Shown: in pieces, positions 13,347 to 23,706 of the stretch
How the letters are laid out: each line of letters starts with the position of its first letter
Position numbering within the stretch: the first letter of the stretch is position 1
Origin: Chrysemys picta bellii
Taxonomy: Eukaryota > Chordata > Testudines > Emydidae
Direction of reading: 5' to 3'
Length of the DNA stretch: 64,000 nucleotides
NCBI RefSeq assembly: GCF_011386835.1
Contig: NC_088800.1
Coordinates: 17,384,572-17,448,571, forward strand
Translations under genes and position numbers: made by a program
The notes under the pieces: generated by a model
Database searches by the model: none
The model's input: the letters and a program-made list of their open reading frames with translations, nothing else
What the model was told of the DNA's origin: nothing

Positions 13347-13605
13347 TCATAGAAATGTAGGATGGGCAGGGACCCCAATAGGTCATCTAGTTCAGTTCCC
13401 TGCACTGAGGCAGGACTATGTATTATCTAGATCATCCCTGACAGGTGTTTGTCGAACCTGTTCTTAAACACCTCCTCCAATGATGGAGATACCACAAACT
13501 CCCTATGTAATTTGTTCCAATGCTTAACTGTCCTTATAGTTAGGAAGTTTTTTCGAACGTCTAATGTAAATCTCCCTTGCTGCAATTTAAGCTCATGGTG
13601 ATGAT
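13347..13605 (-). repeat. CR1 LINE 3' end
   Basis: It starts with the octamer-like ATCATAGAAATG tail. On the minus strand it reads through the CR1 3' region, with GGTCATCTAGTTCAG and ACAGGTGTTTGTC on the plus strand, into the LINE C-terminal coding part. The minus frame retains a NFLTIRTVKHWNKLHREF-like segment. It is inserted next to an older MIR-like repeat. Confidence 0.85.
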
Positions 13606-13985
13606 TTATTATTTGTATTACAGTAGCAGGTAAAGGCTTCAACTGAGATTAGGGCTTGATGGTGCTGGCATGGAACAAATACATCAGGAGAGACTTTCTG
13701 CCTCAAAAAATTTACAATCAAAACAGATGAAAAAGCCAAAGGATTAGAGAAAGGAAATATTATTACCCACATTTTACAGATGAGAAACTGAAGCAGCGCA
13801 TGATTAAGGCCCTGATCCAGCAAAGTACCGAAGCACGTGCTTGAAGTTAAAATGGGGCTGATGTGTATGCTCAAGAGCTTTGTTGAATCAGAGCTAAGGT
13901 CACACAGGAAGACTGTAGCAGAGCTGGGAACTGAACCCAGATCCTCTCTCCTATTCCAAGGCCCTAATCACAAAACCATCCTTTC
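13606..13985 (-). repeat. MIR-like repeat carrying an inserted hairpin repeat
   Basis: The outer parts match antisense MIR: ACATTTTACAGATGAGAAAC on one side, then AAGGTCACACAGGAAGA and GGGAACTGAACCCAGATC. Between them, about 13805-13890 (GGCCCTGATCCAGCAAAG ... GCTTTGTTGAATCA) is a foldback repeat interrupting the MIR core. A TATTACAGTAGCAGG piece at the left edge belongs to an old repeat also seen at 25630-25676. Confidence 0.65.
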
Positions 13986-16748
13986 TCCCGAAAAGAGAAT
14001 GTGTTTTATAAAATCAGCCAAAGTGCACTTTTGCCAAGTTATTCTCCCCACAGACGCATCAGACTGATAATACAGATCCTTCAGTAAGAGAGAAAATGTG
14101 TGTGCAGTCACTTCATTTCCTGATCTTGGCTTTATAGCTGCAGGTGGAAGATGACTTCAGTCATTTGAATTCTGCACCAACTCTGCTTTCCTAGTGGTAG
14201 AAATATTGAACACTGCTGAGAGAATCAGGATGATTCAGAACACCAGACCGTGCCATGTTAAATATACAATATACCTCAATTTCAGCAACATTTAAAGAAG
14301 AGGCGTTTCAGCCTTGCACTAATTGAAATCAACCTGAAGCAGTCAGAGCTTTTTGGAGAGCTAAAATCATAATTGCATTCCTAAAGGGAGCACCCTGTGT
14401 AAAATTAAATGTACTTGAGTATTCTGAAAGCTTGACTAATGCAGCAACTGATTGGTCCTTGAGGATTGCTGTAGATATTTGTCATTCAGCATGGAATCAG
14501 GTCAGCAGCTAAAATTAACTACCCACCTCTTCCCTGTACAGCATGTAGAATCGCTGCTTTTGGTTCGGCTCAGTTTGGGGCCTTCCAAAATGGGTTCATT
14601 CTTACTGTGATCCTAAATTATGGATTATCAACTACTACTGACGGATACCAATCATTCCTATTGTGTTGGGAATCAGACTCACCGTCCCTTTGACTCCAGT
14701 CGGCATTGATTGGTTCTCGGGCAGCCTGCCATTGCTGCTTGCTGCCTCCTACCCCATCCCCTGTTAATCTGCCTAAGCAAGGCCTGCAAGCCCTACATAA
14801 ATGATCGTTTCTCTTCATTAGTGTGATTCTGCCTGCATGAATTTGATAACATATGGGATATTATCATAAAGCAGCCTATTTCTCCAATTCATTTTCTCCT
14901 TTATGAAGATTATGAAATGTACTGCAAGTGTATTGGACACAATAAAACAGGAGATTCTACTGTATAGTTTATCTTTGATTTAGTTTATCAAATGCAAATA
15001 GCCTCCCTTTTCCCAATAACGCTGTGCTAACATCTTATAAAAACTGCTGACTCTCCCTCCTTCATTTCCTCCCGTTTATTATGGGTCTGATCTGTAATGC
15101 AAGCCACTTGCCTAGGATGAGATTTTAGTGATCAACAGAACTAGCAGATACAGTCTGATGGGAAAACTAGAAGTACAATAACTGTCTAGTCAACTCTAAT
15201 CATTGCCACAATCTGACTACGCATGAACATGAAAGATAATCATTTTGATTATGGATTATGTACTTCCAAAAATGTGCTTTATACCTCCCCTCCCCCCCTT
15301 CCCCAATTTCCTGCCTATTACAAGAAAGAGTAGATAACATGAGTCTGCTGGTGTGTGTTGTTTCCATGCTACTCCTGAATGAGCACTTTGTTTGGGAATG
15401 TTGTGGACATAGGTGTAGTTCCACCTACCTGTGAGATTTATTAATTAGTAGGTGCGTGTCTCCATTTAATGAGATGTGCATGCCCTCTACTGGTGCATGT
15501 GTGCATTTTAAAGAAAAAAATTACATTTGTACACATCTAAATTGTTTGATAACATACTAAACCAGGTAAGAAACAATTCTTCAGTGCATGCTGCCCATTG
15601 CTTTCTCGGAGTACAGTACATGATCATGTGAATTCAAATTATTTTACTCGTTCCACTTGGATCCAAGTTGGTCATTGTTTGCGATTAGTAGTATTTTTCT
15701 AAGCCTGGTCACTTATGCCATTATTGCTTGGGTTTGATTTAGAGGATTAAAAACAGGACATTGTGGTTACATGTTGCATGCATTTTTAAGAGGATTTTTT
15801 GTATGCACTGTTCCTTTAAGTAGGAGGTGTATTGTATGGGGGAGCAGAGCCCCAAAAGCCTTGCGCTACTGACTACAGACTCATGGGCTGAGCTGCTCCT
15901 GAGTCTTCAGCTGCAGCAGGACTTCAAGAAAAAACCTCGGCTTTCATGGATTAATCTGTTATCTAGCTACTGGCTAATCAGCATTAATTACCAGTAACAA
16001 AAATGCAGCAAGCCATTTTAATCAGCAGTTTGCTCCTTAAATTGCTTCCACCACCGATCCCAGCAAAGATAATTAGGTATCATAAGTACGACCATATAAT
16101 CTTTACCCTGTACCCATCTCTCAGGCCTTTTGCAAACATTTTCATCTATTTATATTGTTAAACAAAACAAAAATAAAAGTTTAATTTTAAACAGGAAAAA
16201 CAGAAGAGAACATGGTGAATCCCACTGGAATACCTCTTTGAAAAAATGGTTTCATGCCTCACTAACAGCAATAAAAACAGAGTGGGTGGTTGAGGCCATG
16301 GCTAGAGAATTGCTCTGGTGTAAACTGATCTGTTCATAGCAGGTGTACAAAATCATTGGCACAGTTGCCACCTGCAAAAATGGAGAGAATGGGTTAACCA
16401 TAGCACATCCAAAGGGAAACTCAGGAGTGAGAGTAATTGAAGGCGGTCCGGCCCAAGGCAAATTAGAAGTTGCATGAATTTTAAAAGCTTTTCACCTACA
16501 GCACTAGACTAGTAGAGCGCAATGATGACTGATGCACTGACCTGCTCCAGTGATGTTTGGGTTATCAAAGGAAATGTTTATTTAGATGTGTATCAATGAG
16601 TCCTATCTTTTTTCTTTTAGATGGAGCTACTTCCTGCCCCTACAGAAGTGTCTGCATGTGGGCTAGAGTACAACTCCCACACAGAGGAAGAATGTCAAAC
16701 AGTCATTCGGTAGTAAAAGGTACCATCTTTAGGCTTCATTTCCACTGT
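13986..16748. other. Unassigned DNA
   Basis: No gene or repeat family is recognised with confidence. Open frames are at most 74 codons. Confidence 0.45.
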
Positions 16749-17047
16749 GGCCTTGGCTAGACTAGGAGAGTAGGTCATGTTTGAAAATGTGTTAGTGAGA
16801 ACACTTTAAAACATGACTTTGCCTAGTGTAGACATATTTTAACACCTCTCAAAAAGCTTTGGCAGGTCATGATCATAACTGGAGCCGAGAGAAAGGAGCT
16901 TAGGGGCAGCCATGACCAGATGACACATTTTGAGAAGTGCTAAAATGTATTAATACTAGGGACAAAGTCATGTTGAAAATGGCATTAAATCATGTTAGCT
17001 AGCGTGTTTTCAAACATGACCTCCTTCCCTCATCTAGATAAGACCTG
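16749..17047. mobile_element. Foldback (MITE-like) element with long inverted arms
   Basis: The left arm (about 16749-16858) and the right arm (about 16931-17047) are diverged inverted copies. Examples are GGTCATGTTTGAAAA against TTTTCAAACATGACC, AACATGACTTTG against CAAAGTCATGTT, and CACCTCTCAAAA against TTTTGAGAAGTG. Arms of about 110 bases, no coding capacity and a length of about 300 bp indicate a non-autonomous DNA transposon. I could not define the target duplication. Confidence 0.7.
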
Positions 17048-17349
17048 TGTAAAGCCAGGGTAAAGTGTCATTTAACCACTGCCTCAGTGGAGTATCTCTT
17101 TTCTGCACATAACCATTCTCTTTTCAGATACTTGTTGCTGGCTAGACCAGCTTTTCTGGTGGAGCCATGTGACTGGCAGAGTAGCATAAAGTGATTCCCC
17201 CTGCCTGCCCATTTTAACTCCTTCGCAGCAATGGTTGAAGTAGAACGCCTGCTTACAAACCAATTCTTGTTAGCGCTTCCTCCTGACAATGCCCTGTCTT
17301 TCTCAGTGGTGGGGGTGTTTGATTGACCTGGTTGAGGGTGCAGGGCACA
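17048..17349. other. Unassigned DNA next to the DIRS element
   Basis: Short flank with no recognised gene. The antisense open frame running from 17715 into this segment is built on the DIRS terminal repeats and is not a gene. Confidence 0.4.
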
Positions 17350-17580
17350 TAAGAAGAGGTTACTCACCCTGTGCAGTAACTGATGTTCTTGGAGATGAGT
17401 GTCCCTGTGGATGCTCCACTCCAGGTGTTGGTACGTCCCTGCGCCTTCACTCGGAGATTTTTCGTAGCAGTACTCGTACTGGCCACGCATGCGCAGAGGC
17501 TGCCCCCTGGCAGTGAGTCTAGGATAATAGTGCGCATGCGTGGCCAATCTCCTCAGTTCCTTCTCTACAACGGAGGCTAC
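17350..17580. repeat. DIRS 3' terminal inverted repeat
   Basis: About 17391-17580 is the reverse complement of about 24223-24415. Both contain, in opposite order, GTCCCTGCGCCTTCACTCGG, TCGTAGCAGTACTCGTACTG and GTGAGTCTAGGATAATAGTG. The outermost about 40 bases (GAGGTTACTCACCCTGTGCA) are present only at this end and in the internal complementary region. Confidence 0.9.
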
Positions 17581-17609
17581 CCCAACTCTGAAGTAGAGGG
17601 GAGGAGGGT

Positions 17610-17725
17610 GGGTAGTGGAGCACCCACAGGGACACTCATCTCCAAGAACGTCAGTTACTGCACAGGGTGAGTAACCTCCTCTTCTTCGAGAGAGATGTCC
17701 CTGTGGGTGCTCCACTCCAGGTGAC
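17610..17725. repeat. DIRS internal complementary region
   Basis: This block joins the complement of the outer 3' end (GTTACTGCACAGGGTGAGTA, complementary to 17355-17380) to a copy matching the opposite end (AGAGATGTCCCTGTGGGTGC, complementary to about 24375-24400). In the DIRS replication model such a region bridges the two element ends to make the circular intermediate. The apparent junction is at CTTCTT near 17680-17690. Confidence 0.85.
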
Positions 17726-17741
17726 TTAAAAGCCGTGCATC

Positions 17742-18818
17742 TTAAGGAGGTAGGGACTTCGGATCTGATAGGAACGCCCTTGATAGTACAGCCCTGCCCA
17801 AACGTATATCAGATAGCGGGCCTTGAGTAAGGGCATAGTGTTTAACAAATGTATGCTCAGAGGACCAGGTGGCTGCTTTACAGATATCAGCCAGGGGAAC
17901 TTTGCGTAAGAATGCTACAGAGGCAGCCACAGATCTAGTGGAGTGTGTTCTGATGCCGTCTGGAGGTGTAACTTTCTTCATCTGATAGCACAGCCGGATG
18001 CACTGAGAAATCCAGTTCGAAAGTCTCTGGGTAGAAATAGGCATACCTTTGGAACGCTCCGCGATGGAGACAAAAAGTCTGGAAGAATTTCTAAAAGATT
18101 TGGTTCTATCCAAATAGAAGGACAAGGCCCTGCGTACGTCTAGTGTATGCATTGAGGCTTCAAACGAGTTCGCATGTGGCTTCGGGAAAAAGGTTGGTAA
18201 GTGTATCGGCTCATTAATGTGGAATGACGAGTGTACCTTAGGAAGAAAATTGGGGTGTAACCTGAGGGTAACCTTGTCTTTGAAAAATATTGTATATGGT
18301 GGGTCTGCCATAAGAGCTGCTATTTCTCCTGCCCGCCTGGCGGAGGTAATTGCCACTAAAAATGCTGTTTTCATCGAAAGGTGTAAAAGGGAACACGTGG
18401 CTAGGGGTTCAAATGGTTGTTGGGTTAGGCAAGAGAGAACTAGATGAAGGTCCCACGGGGTGGTGGGTGGTTTTATGTCTGGGTATAGGGTTTGGAGTCC
18501 CTTGAGGAAGCGCTTGGTGATAGGATGAGCAAATACAGAAGTATCATCAATTTTGTCATGAAAAGTTGTAATAGCAGCTAAATGGACCCTGATGGAACTG
18601 GAAGAAAGGCCGGATTGCTTAAGGTCCAATAGGTAGGCAAGTATGAGCGGAAGAGATGCTGACGTGGGACTAAGTTGTTTAGTTGAACACCAGTGTGTGA
18701 ATCGTTTCCACTTACATAGATAGGTGGTGTGAGTAGATTGTGTTCTGCTATGTAGGAGCACTCTTTGAACTTGTTCAGAGCAATCTAGTTCGTTTTGGGA
18801 GAACCATGTAGGAACCAT
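17742..18818 (-). CDS. DIRS tyrosine recombinase
   Basis: This is the site-specific recombinase that would integrate the circular DIRS DNA through a covalent 3'-phosphotyrosine intermediate. The open frame can be read as 682 codons from 19790, but codons 1 to about 335 lie antiphase over the RT frame and look non-native. I choose Met 325 (18816-18818), giving about 358 residues and a 34-base overlap with the RT frame. An N-terminal helical SAM-like part is followed by a catalytic domain. Visible catalytic features, numbered on the long frame, are the Arg in SARRAGEIAAL (about 485-486), His616 and Arg619 in HSTRS, Trp642 in TWSSEHTF and the nucleophile Tyr652 in VKHYAL. No stop interrupts the domain. 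Function is not shown, and the true start is inferred. Confidence 0.88.
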   Translation of the reverse strand: MVPTWFSQNELDCSEQVQRVLLHSRTQSTHTTYLCKWKRFTHWCSTKQLSPTSASLPLILAYLLDLKQSGLSSSSIRVHLAAITTFHDKIDDTSVFAHPITKRFLKGLQTLYPDIKPPTTPWDLHLVLSCLTQQPFEPLATCSLLHLSMKTAFLVAITSARRAGEIAALMADPPYTIFFKDKVTLRLHPNFLPKVHSSFHINEPIHLPTFFPKPHANSFEASMHTLDVRRALSFYLDRTKSFRNSSRLFVSIAERSKGMPISTQRLSNWISQCIRLCYQMKKVTPPDGIRTHSTRSVAASVAFLRKVPLADICKAATWSSEHTFVKHYALTQGPLSDIRLGRAVLSRAFLSDPKSLPP

Positions 18819-20650
18819 GCTTTGAGGTGGAGCATGGATAGGTTGGGGTGGAGAAAACGGCCGTGTTGTTGTGATAGGAGGTTCGGAATGAGAGGCAAGG
18901 GGATTGGTGGTCGAATTGACATTTTGGTGAGAAACGGAAACCAGGGCTGTCTGGGCCATGATGGAGTAATTAGGATCACCTTGGCTCCATCTGTTCGTAT
19001 TTTTATCAGGACCCTGTTCAGAACCGGTATCAGGGGAAACGCATAGAGTACGTTTTGGTGCCATGGGATCATGAATGCGTCTCCCAGGGAATGTTTGCCT
19101 AGCCCTGCTCTGGAGCAAAAATTGGGACATTTCTTGTTTTTTGCAGTTGCAAAGAGGTCTATTGCTGGGTAGCCCCAAATGCGGAATATGTTGTGAATGG
19201 TGTGCTCGTTTAATTCCCATTCGTGATCCCACGGGAAACGTCTGCTTAGTTCGTCCGCTGTGGTATTCATCACTCCAGGAAGATAGGCCGCTGATACCCG
19301 GATGTTGTTCGCAATGCACCAGTTCCAGAGTTTCATAGCCTCTGTGCACAGAGACTGGGATCGAGCTCCCCCCTGCCTGTTCACGTAGAACATGCATGCA
19401 ATATTGTCTGTCATTATGCGTACGTGTTGGTTCTTGATCAGTGGCAGGAATTGACGGCACGCATTGCGAATGGCTTGAAGTTCTAGGACATTTATATGGA
19501 GAGAGGTCTCGGTTGAAGACCAAAGCCCTTGGGCTGTGTGGTGAGACATGTGTGCACCCCATCCTGTCAGAGATGCATCGGTCGTCAGTATGAGGGATGG
19601 AGCCTGCTGAAGAAAGGGGATTATAGAGCAGAGGTTGGAGTGAATTGTCCACCACTGTAGAGAATCTTTGACTCGGACAGGTATGGAGAGAGTCTTGTTT
19701 AGAGGGTGCACATTCGGTCTGTACACCGTGGCCAACCACGCTTGGAAGCACCTCATGTATAGACGTGCATTTTGGACGACGGAGGTGCACGAGGCCATGT
19801 GACCTAGTATTTGTAGGCAGTCCCGGACAGTCACCTGGGGACTGTTGCGAATCCTTGTGGCCAGTTGACTTATAGAATTGAAGTGGGCTGGTGGGAGAGA
19901 TGCCAACCCCGTCCGGGAGTCAAGGTATGCCCCTATGAACTCCAGATGTTGGGTGGGGTATAATGTGGATTTGTTTTTGTTTACTTGCAGGCCTAAAGAT
20001 AGGAAACAATCGATGGTAAGTCGTATGGATCGGAGAGCTTCGTCGAACGTTGAAGCTTTGAGGAGGCAATCGTCTAGGTAAGGAAATATTACGACCCCTT
20101 GTTTTCTGAGGTAGGCTGTAACTACGGCTAGGATCTTGGAAAAAACACAGGGGGCCGTGGACAGTCCTAAAGGGAGAACCCTGTATTGGAAATGTGTGGA
20201 GCCGAGAGTAAAGCGTAGGAATCGTCTGTGGGACGGGTGTATAGTCACATGAAAATAGGCGTCCTGTAGGTCGAGGGCTGAAAACCAGTCGCCCTGCTCC
20301 AGCGCTGGGATTATAGTGGTGAGAGTGACCATCTTGAACTTTTGCTTTTTGACAAATTTGTTGAGCCGCCTGAGGTCGAGGATTGGTCGCCATCCCCCAT
20401 TTTTCTTCTCTGTTAAGAAATAATGGGAGTAAAAACCCTTCCCTTTGTGTCGTTCTGGCACAGTTTCTACTGCTCCCAGTTGAAGGAGATGCTGCACTTC
20501 TTGGAAGAGTAGTCGCTCGTGAGATGGGTCCCTGAAGAGGGACGGGGACAGTGGGTGGGTGGGTGGGTGGGTGGGAGGGAGAGGAAGGGGATGGCATATC
20601 CAATTGTAACTACCTCTATGACCCATTTGTCGGATGTAATTTTCTGCCAT
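18785..20650 (-). CDS. DIRS reverse transcriptase / RNase H / methylase-like polyprotein
   Basis: Open frame of 621 codons. A Pro/Thr/His-rich stretch (residues 21-36) is encoded by a GGGT microsatellite. The RT domain spans about 45-260, with Asp127 in ALDLQDAYFHV and the active-site box YLDD at 191-194. RNase H spans about 350-470, with acidic residues Asp358 (TTDAS), Glu390 (NVLELQAI), Asp415 (IMTDN) and Asp466 (TADELSR). Residues about 495-575 (AIDLFATAKNKKCPNF ... ITPSWPRQPWF) match the region that follows RNase H in DIRS proteins and is described as an adenine-methylase-like domain, whose activity is uncertain. The frame is intact and all key residues are present. The start may be further upstream if made as a fusion with gag. 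It would copy element RNA and remove the template strand. Confidence 0.92.
   Translation of the reverse strand: MAENYIRQMGHRGSYNWICHPLPLPPTHPPTHPLSPSLFRDPSHERLLFQEVQHLLQLGAVETVPERHKGKGFYSHYFLTEKKNGGWRPILDLRRLNKFVKKQKFKMVTLTTIIPALEQGDWFSALDLQDAYFHVTIHPSHRRFLRFTLGSTHFQYRVLPLGLSTAPCVFSKILAVVTAYLRKQGVVIFPYLDDCLLKASTFDEALRSIRLTIDCFLSLGLQVNKNKSTLYPTQHLEFIGAYLDSRTGLASLPPAHFNSISQLATRIRNSPQVTVRDCLQILGHMASCTSVVQNARLYMRCFQAWLATVYRPNVHPLNKTLSIPVRVKDSLQWWTIHSNLCSIIPFLQQAPSLILTTDASLTGWGAHMSHHTAQGLWSSTETSLHINVLELQAIRNACRQFLPLIKNQHVRIMTDNIACMFYVNRQGGARSQSLCTEAMKLWNWCIANNIRVSAAYLPGVMNTTADELSRRFPWDHEWELNEHTIHNIFRIWGYPAIDLFATAKNKKCPNFCSRAGLGKHSLGDAFMIPWHQNVLYAFPLIPVLNRVLIKIRTDGAKVILITPSWPRQPWFPFLTKMSIRPPIPLPLIPNLLSQQHGRFLHPNLSMLHLKAWFLHGSPKTN
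20551..20576. repeat. (GGGT)n microsatellite inside the RT frame
   Basis: About six GGGT units, encoding Pro-Thr-His-Pro repeats on the minus strand near the start of the RT protein. Length changes here that are not multiples of three would shift the frame. Confidence 0.95.
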
Positions 20651-22573
20651 TGATGAGAGAATGGTCGTAGGCGGTGTCCAAAGATAGGTGTGCCGGCTGA
20701 AGTGGGAATGCTGTTTTCTAAACCCTCGACCAATGCTTCAAATCTGCCTATTAGTTGGAGGGGGTTGCAGCGCCCCTGTAGTGTTAGGACGACGACGCTG
20801 GAATCTTGGTCTTTGGCATTGTTGTTGCTGTTGTTGTTCCTGTGGTCTATAGGAGTGTTGTGTAAATGCGGGGTAGCGTGGGCGGTGATAAGGTTGATAT
20901 CTATATTGTCATCTTCTGGTCGCAGGTGGCTGGAGGCCTAGGGACCGGAGGGTTGCTCTTGCGTCCTTCATCGAATGAAGCATGTCGTTTGTGGTAGAGG
21001 CAAAAAGTTTTTCCCCGTCGAAGGGAAGATCTTCAATGGTGCTCTGGACCTCTCGAAGGAAGAAGGAGGAAGAGAGCCATGAACCCCGTCACATGACCAC
21101 TGCTGTGGCGGTCGACCTTGCTGCAGTGTTAGCTACATCGAGGGCCGCTTGGAGAGCGGTGCGTTATATGGTTTGTCCCTCGGAAACCAGAGCTGTGAAT
21201 TGTTGTTTCTTCTGCTCTGGGATGTGATCAATAAAATCCATGAATTTATTATAGTTTTTGTGGTCATATTTTGCAAGGACTGCAGTATAATTAGCTATGC
21301 GAAATTGTAGCGTCAAGGATGCATATACTTTATGGCCGAAGAGGTCCAGGCGTTTACTGTCCTTGTTGGTTGGGGTGGAGTGGGCGTACTGTTTGGCCCT
21401 CTGGTTTGCTGCATCCACTACCAATGAGTTTGGCGCCGAATGGGTAAAAAGGAATTCAGAGCCCTTTGAAGGAATGAAGTACTTCCTGTCCGCTTGTTTA
21501 CAGGTAGGTAGGCTAGTGGCTGGATTCTGCCAGATGGATTTAGTGGGTTCTAAAAGGGCTATGTTGATTGGTAATGCCACTCTAGAGGAAGAAGAGGGCT
21601 GCAAAATGTCTGTTAGTTCATGCTGTTGTTCAGTGACTTCTTCCAAGTTAATTTTCAAGTCACCGGCAGCTCTTTTAAAGAGGTCTTGGAATTTTGCATA
21701 GTCATCCGACGGGGTTGGAGGAAGGGGAAGTAAGGCTTCCTCAGGCGTTATGTCAGGCTCTGCTGGAATAGAAGCAGGACTCAGTTGCTCCTGGGAGTGT
21801 GACGGTGCTGCCTGGTATCTTATGTCACTGGCAGGTCCGTCACGTGGCGGTGCTAAACCGGTGTTGCGCCTGGTCGAAGTGCCGTAGCGCATGTGTTCTC
21901 GGGGGTATGATGCCCATGGTGCCCAACATTGCCATGGTGGTGGGTAGGGCATAGGTGGTGCCATCCAAGGGTTCACTCCCCATGGGGCAGGATCCTGAGA
22001 ACAGGCTGAGGTAGTTTTTTTGTAACCCCTGTTGATCGGGGTCTGGGAATCTTGATAAGGAGAAAAAACTGCCTGTGGATCAGTTTCCTCCTCACTGGAG
22101 GAAGGTTGTTCTGATCCTGAGTCAAGCATTGGAGAAAAACAGGCATTTATCAGGGGAGACTGCAGAATAGGTGAGACCAATAGATCTGCTGTCTGAGTAA
22201 ATTGAAAAGGTGAGGCTCCTGGGTGAGGTGAAAACTGTGGAGGAGGAGGTTGCCGTGAGGGAACATTCCTCTGAGCAGGGGTTTTGCCTTTGATCTCCCC
22301 GTCAGCCTGTGCCGCGGTTGCTGGTGCTGTGGTAGGTGCCGGGGGGGCAACATCAGCCCGCAGAGGGTCAGGCAGGGCGGGAAATGTCGGCACCGCGTCC
22401 GTCTCGGTGCCGAACGGTGCCATAAACGAGGCAGGCAACTGAAAGCCCGAAGCCTCAGCACCGGAGCTTCGCGCCGCCGCCGCAGCCTGAGGCGGCTTTT
22501 GTGTGGTGCCTGAGGAGCCCGGCTCTTCAAAAGTGCTGAGGCGAGGAAACACAGGCAGGGAAACTGTTGACCT

Positions 22574-23706
22574 TAGGGTTACCATTCGTCCGGATTTACC
22601 CGGACATGTCCTCCTTTTTGTGTTAAAAATAGCGTCCGGGGGGAATTTGTAAAGCACTCAAAATGTCCGGGATTTCCCCCCTCCCCCGGCAGAGCAGAGC
22701 GAGCGGCTGGGAGGGCTGCAGGAAAGTCCCGGGCTGGACTCCGGAGCAGCTGTAGAGGAGCTCCGCCCTGCATTCTGAGCAAGTGTATCAGCACAAAGTG
22801 CAGCCCTCCCCTTTTGCAACTGGGAGCGGTTTCTGCCATGCAGCGTAGCAAAACGGGAGCGAGAGCACTTTGTGCTGATACAAGGGCAGCTCTCCCCTGC
22901 AGCCCAGCTCCGGCAGCACTGTGCAGGGCCAGGGACCGGGTTTTGTTGTGCTGGGGAGCGCAGCCACGTGTCCGGCTCGGCTCGCACAGAGCCCAACACC
23001 CTGTTCTGAGCAGCAGGGTAAGGGGGCCAGGGGGCAGGAGAAGGGGCAGGGAGGTTCTGGAGGGGGCAGTCAAGAAACGGGGGGGGGGGGCTTTTTGGGG
23101 GGAGTGGAGAAAGTTTTGGGCAGTCAGGGTACAGGTAGGGGGTAGGGTCCTGGGGGGCAGTTGGGGGGGGTCTTAGGAGGGGGCAGTTAGGGGACAAGGA
23201 ACAGGGAGTCTTAGGTAGGGGGTGGGGTTCTGGAGGGCAGTTAGGAGCAGGGGTCCCAGGAGGGGGCAGTCAGGGGACAAGGAGCGGGGTGGGGTGGGGG
23301 GCTGGGAGTTCTGGGGGGGAGCTGTCAGGGGGCAGGAGTGGGGAGAGGGATCGGAGCAGTCAGGGGACAGGGAGCAGAGGGGTTTAGATGGGTTGGGAGT
23401 TCTGGGGGGGCTGTCAGGGGGTGGGGAGTGGTTGGATGGGGCGTGGGAGTCCCAGGGGTCTGTCTGGGGGTGGGGGTGTGGATAAGGGTTGGGGCAGTCA
23501 GGGGACAAGAGGCAGGGAGGCTTAGATAGGGGGTGGAGTCCTGGGGGGCAGTTAGGGGCAGGGGTCCCAGGAGGGGGCAGTCAGGGGACAAGGAACGGGG
23601 GGAGGGTTGGGGGTTCTGGGGGGGCGGGAAGTGGGAGGGGCAGGGGCGGGGCTAGGGCAGGGCTCCTCCCGTCCTCTTTTTTGCTTGTTGAAATATGGTA
23701 ACCCTA
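22574..23706. mobile_element. Non-autonomous hAT-like element inserted in DIRS gag
   Basis: It is 1133 bp with perfect 12-bp terminal inverted repeats (TAGGGTTACCAT / ATGGTAACCCTA). It is flanked by an exact 8-bp duplication, GTTGACCT at 22566-22573 and 23707-23714. The 8-bp duplication is characteristic of hAT transposases. There is no transposase. The interior carries a subterminal palindrome (GTCCGGATTTACCCGGAC) and a G-rich minisatellite. Deleting the insert with one duplication leaves the gag frame continuous across the site, so it landed in a coding DIRS copy. Confidence 0.95.
23020..23645 (+). repeat. G-rich minisatellite within the hAT-like element
   Basis: Imperfect repeats combine GGGGGCAGTCAGGGGACAAG, GGAGGGCAGTTAGG-type and TTCTGGGGGGG-type phrases. 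One composite unit near 23226-23290 recurs near 23536-23600, about 310 bases away. Long Gly or Pro open frames across it on both strands are artefacts of composition. Confidence 0.9.

Noticed and set aside
17068..17715. 215-codon minus-strand open frame
   Set aside because: It runs through the DIRS terminal repeat and internal complementary region. The peptide CPCGCST recurs because the DNA is repeated, not because of a protein domain.
18819..19790. N-terminal 324 codons of the long recombinase frame
   Set aside because: They lie in another frame over the RNase H and methylase-like coding sequence and show no recombinase features. They read as a shadow of the RT frame.
22574..22657. Start Met of the apparent 497-codon gag frame
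   Set aside because: It lies inside the inserted hAT-like element, so it cannot be the native gag start.
22579..23701. Many Pro/Gly-rich open frames on both strands
   Set aside because: They are created by the G-rich minisatellite of the hAT-like insertion.
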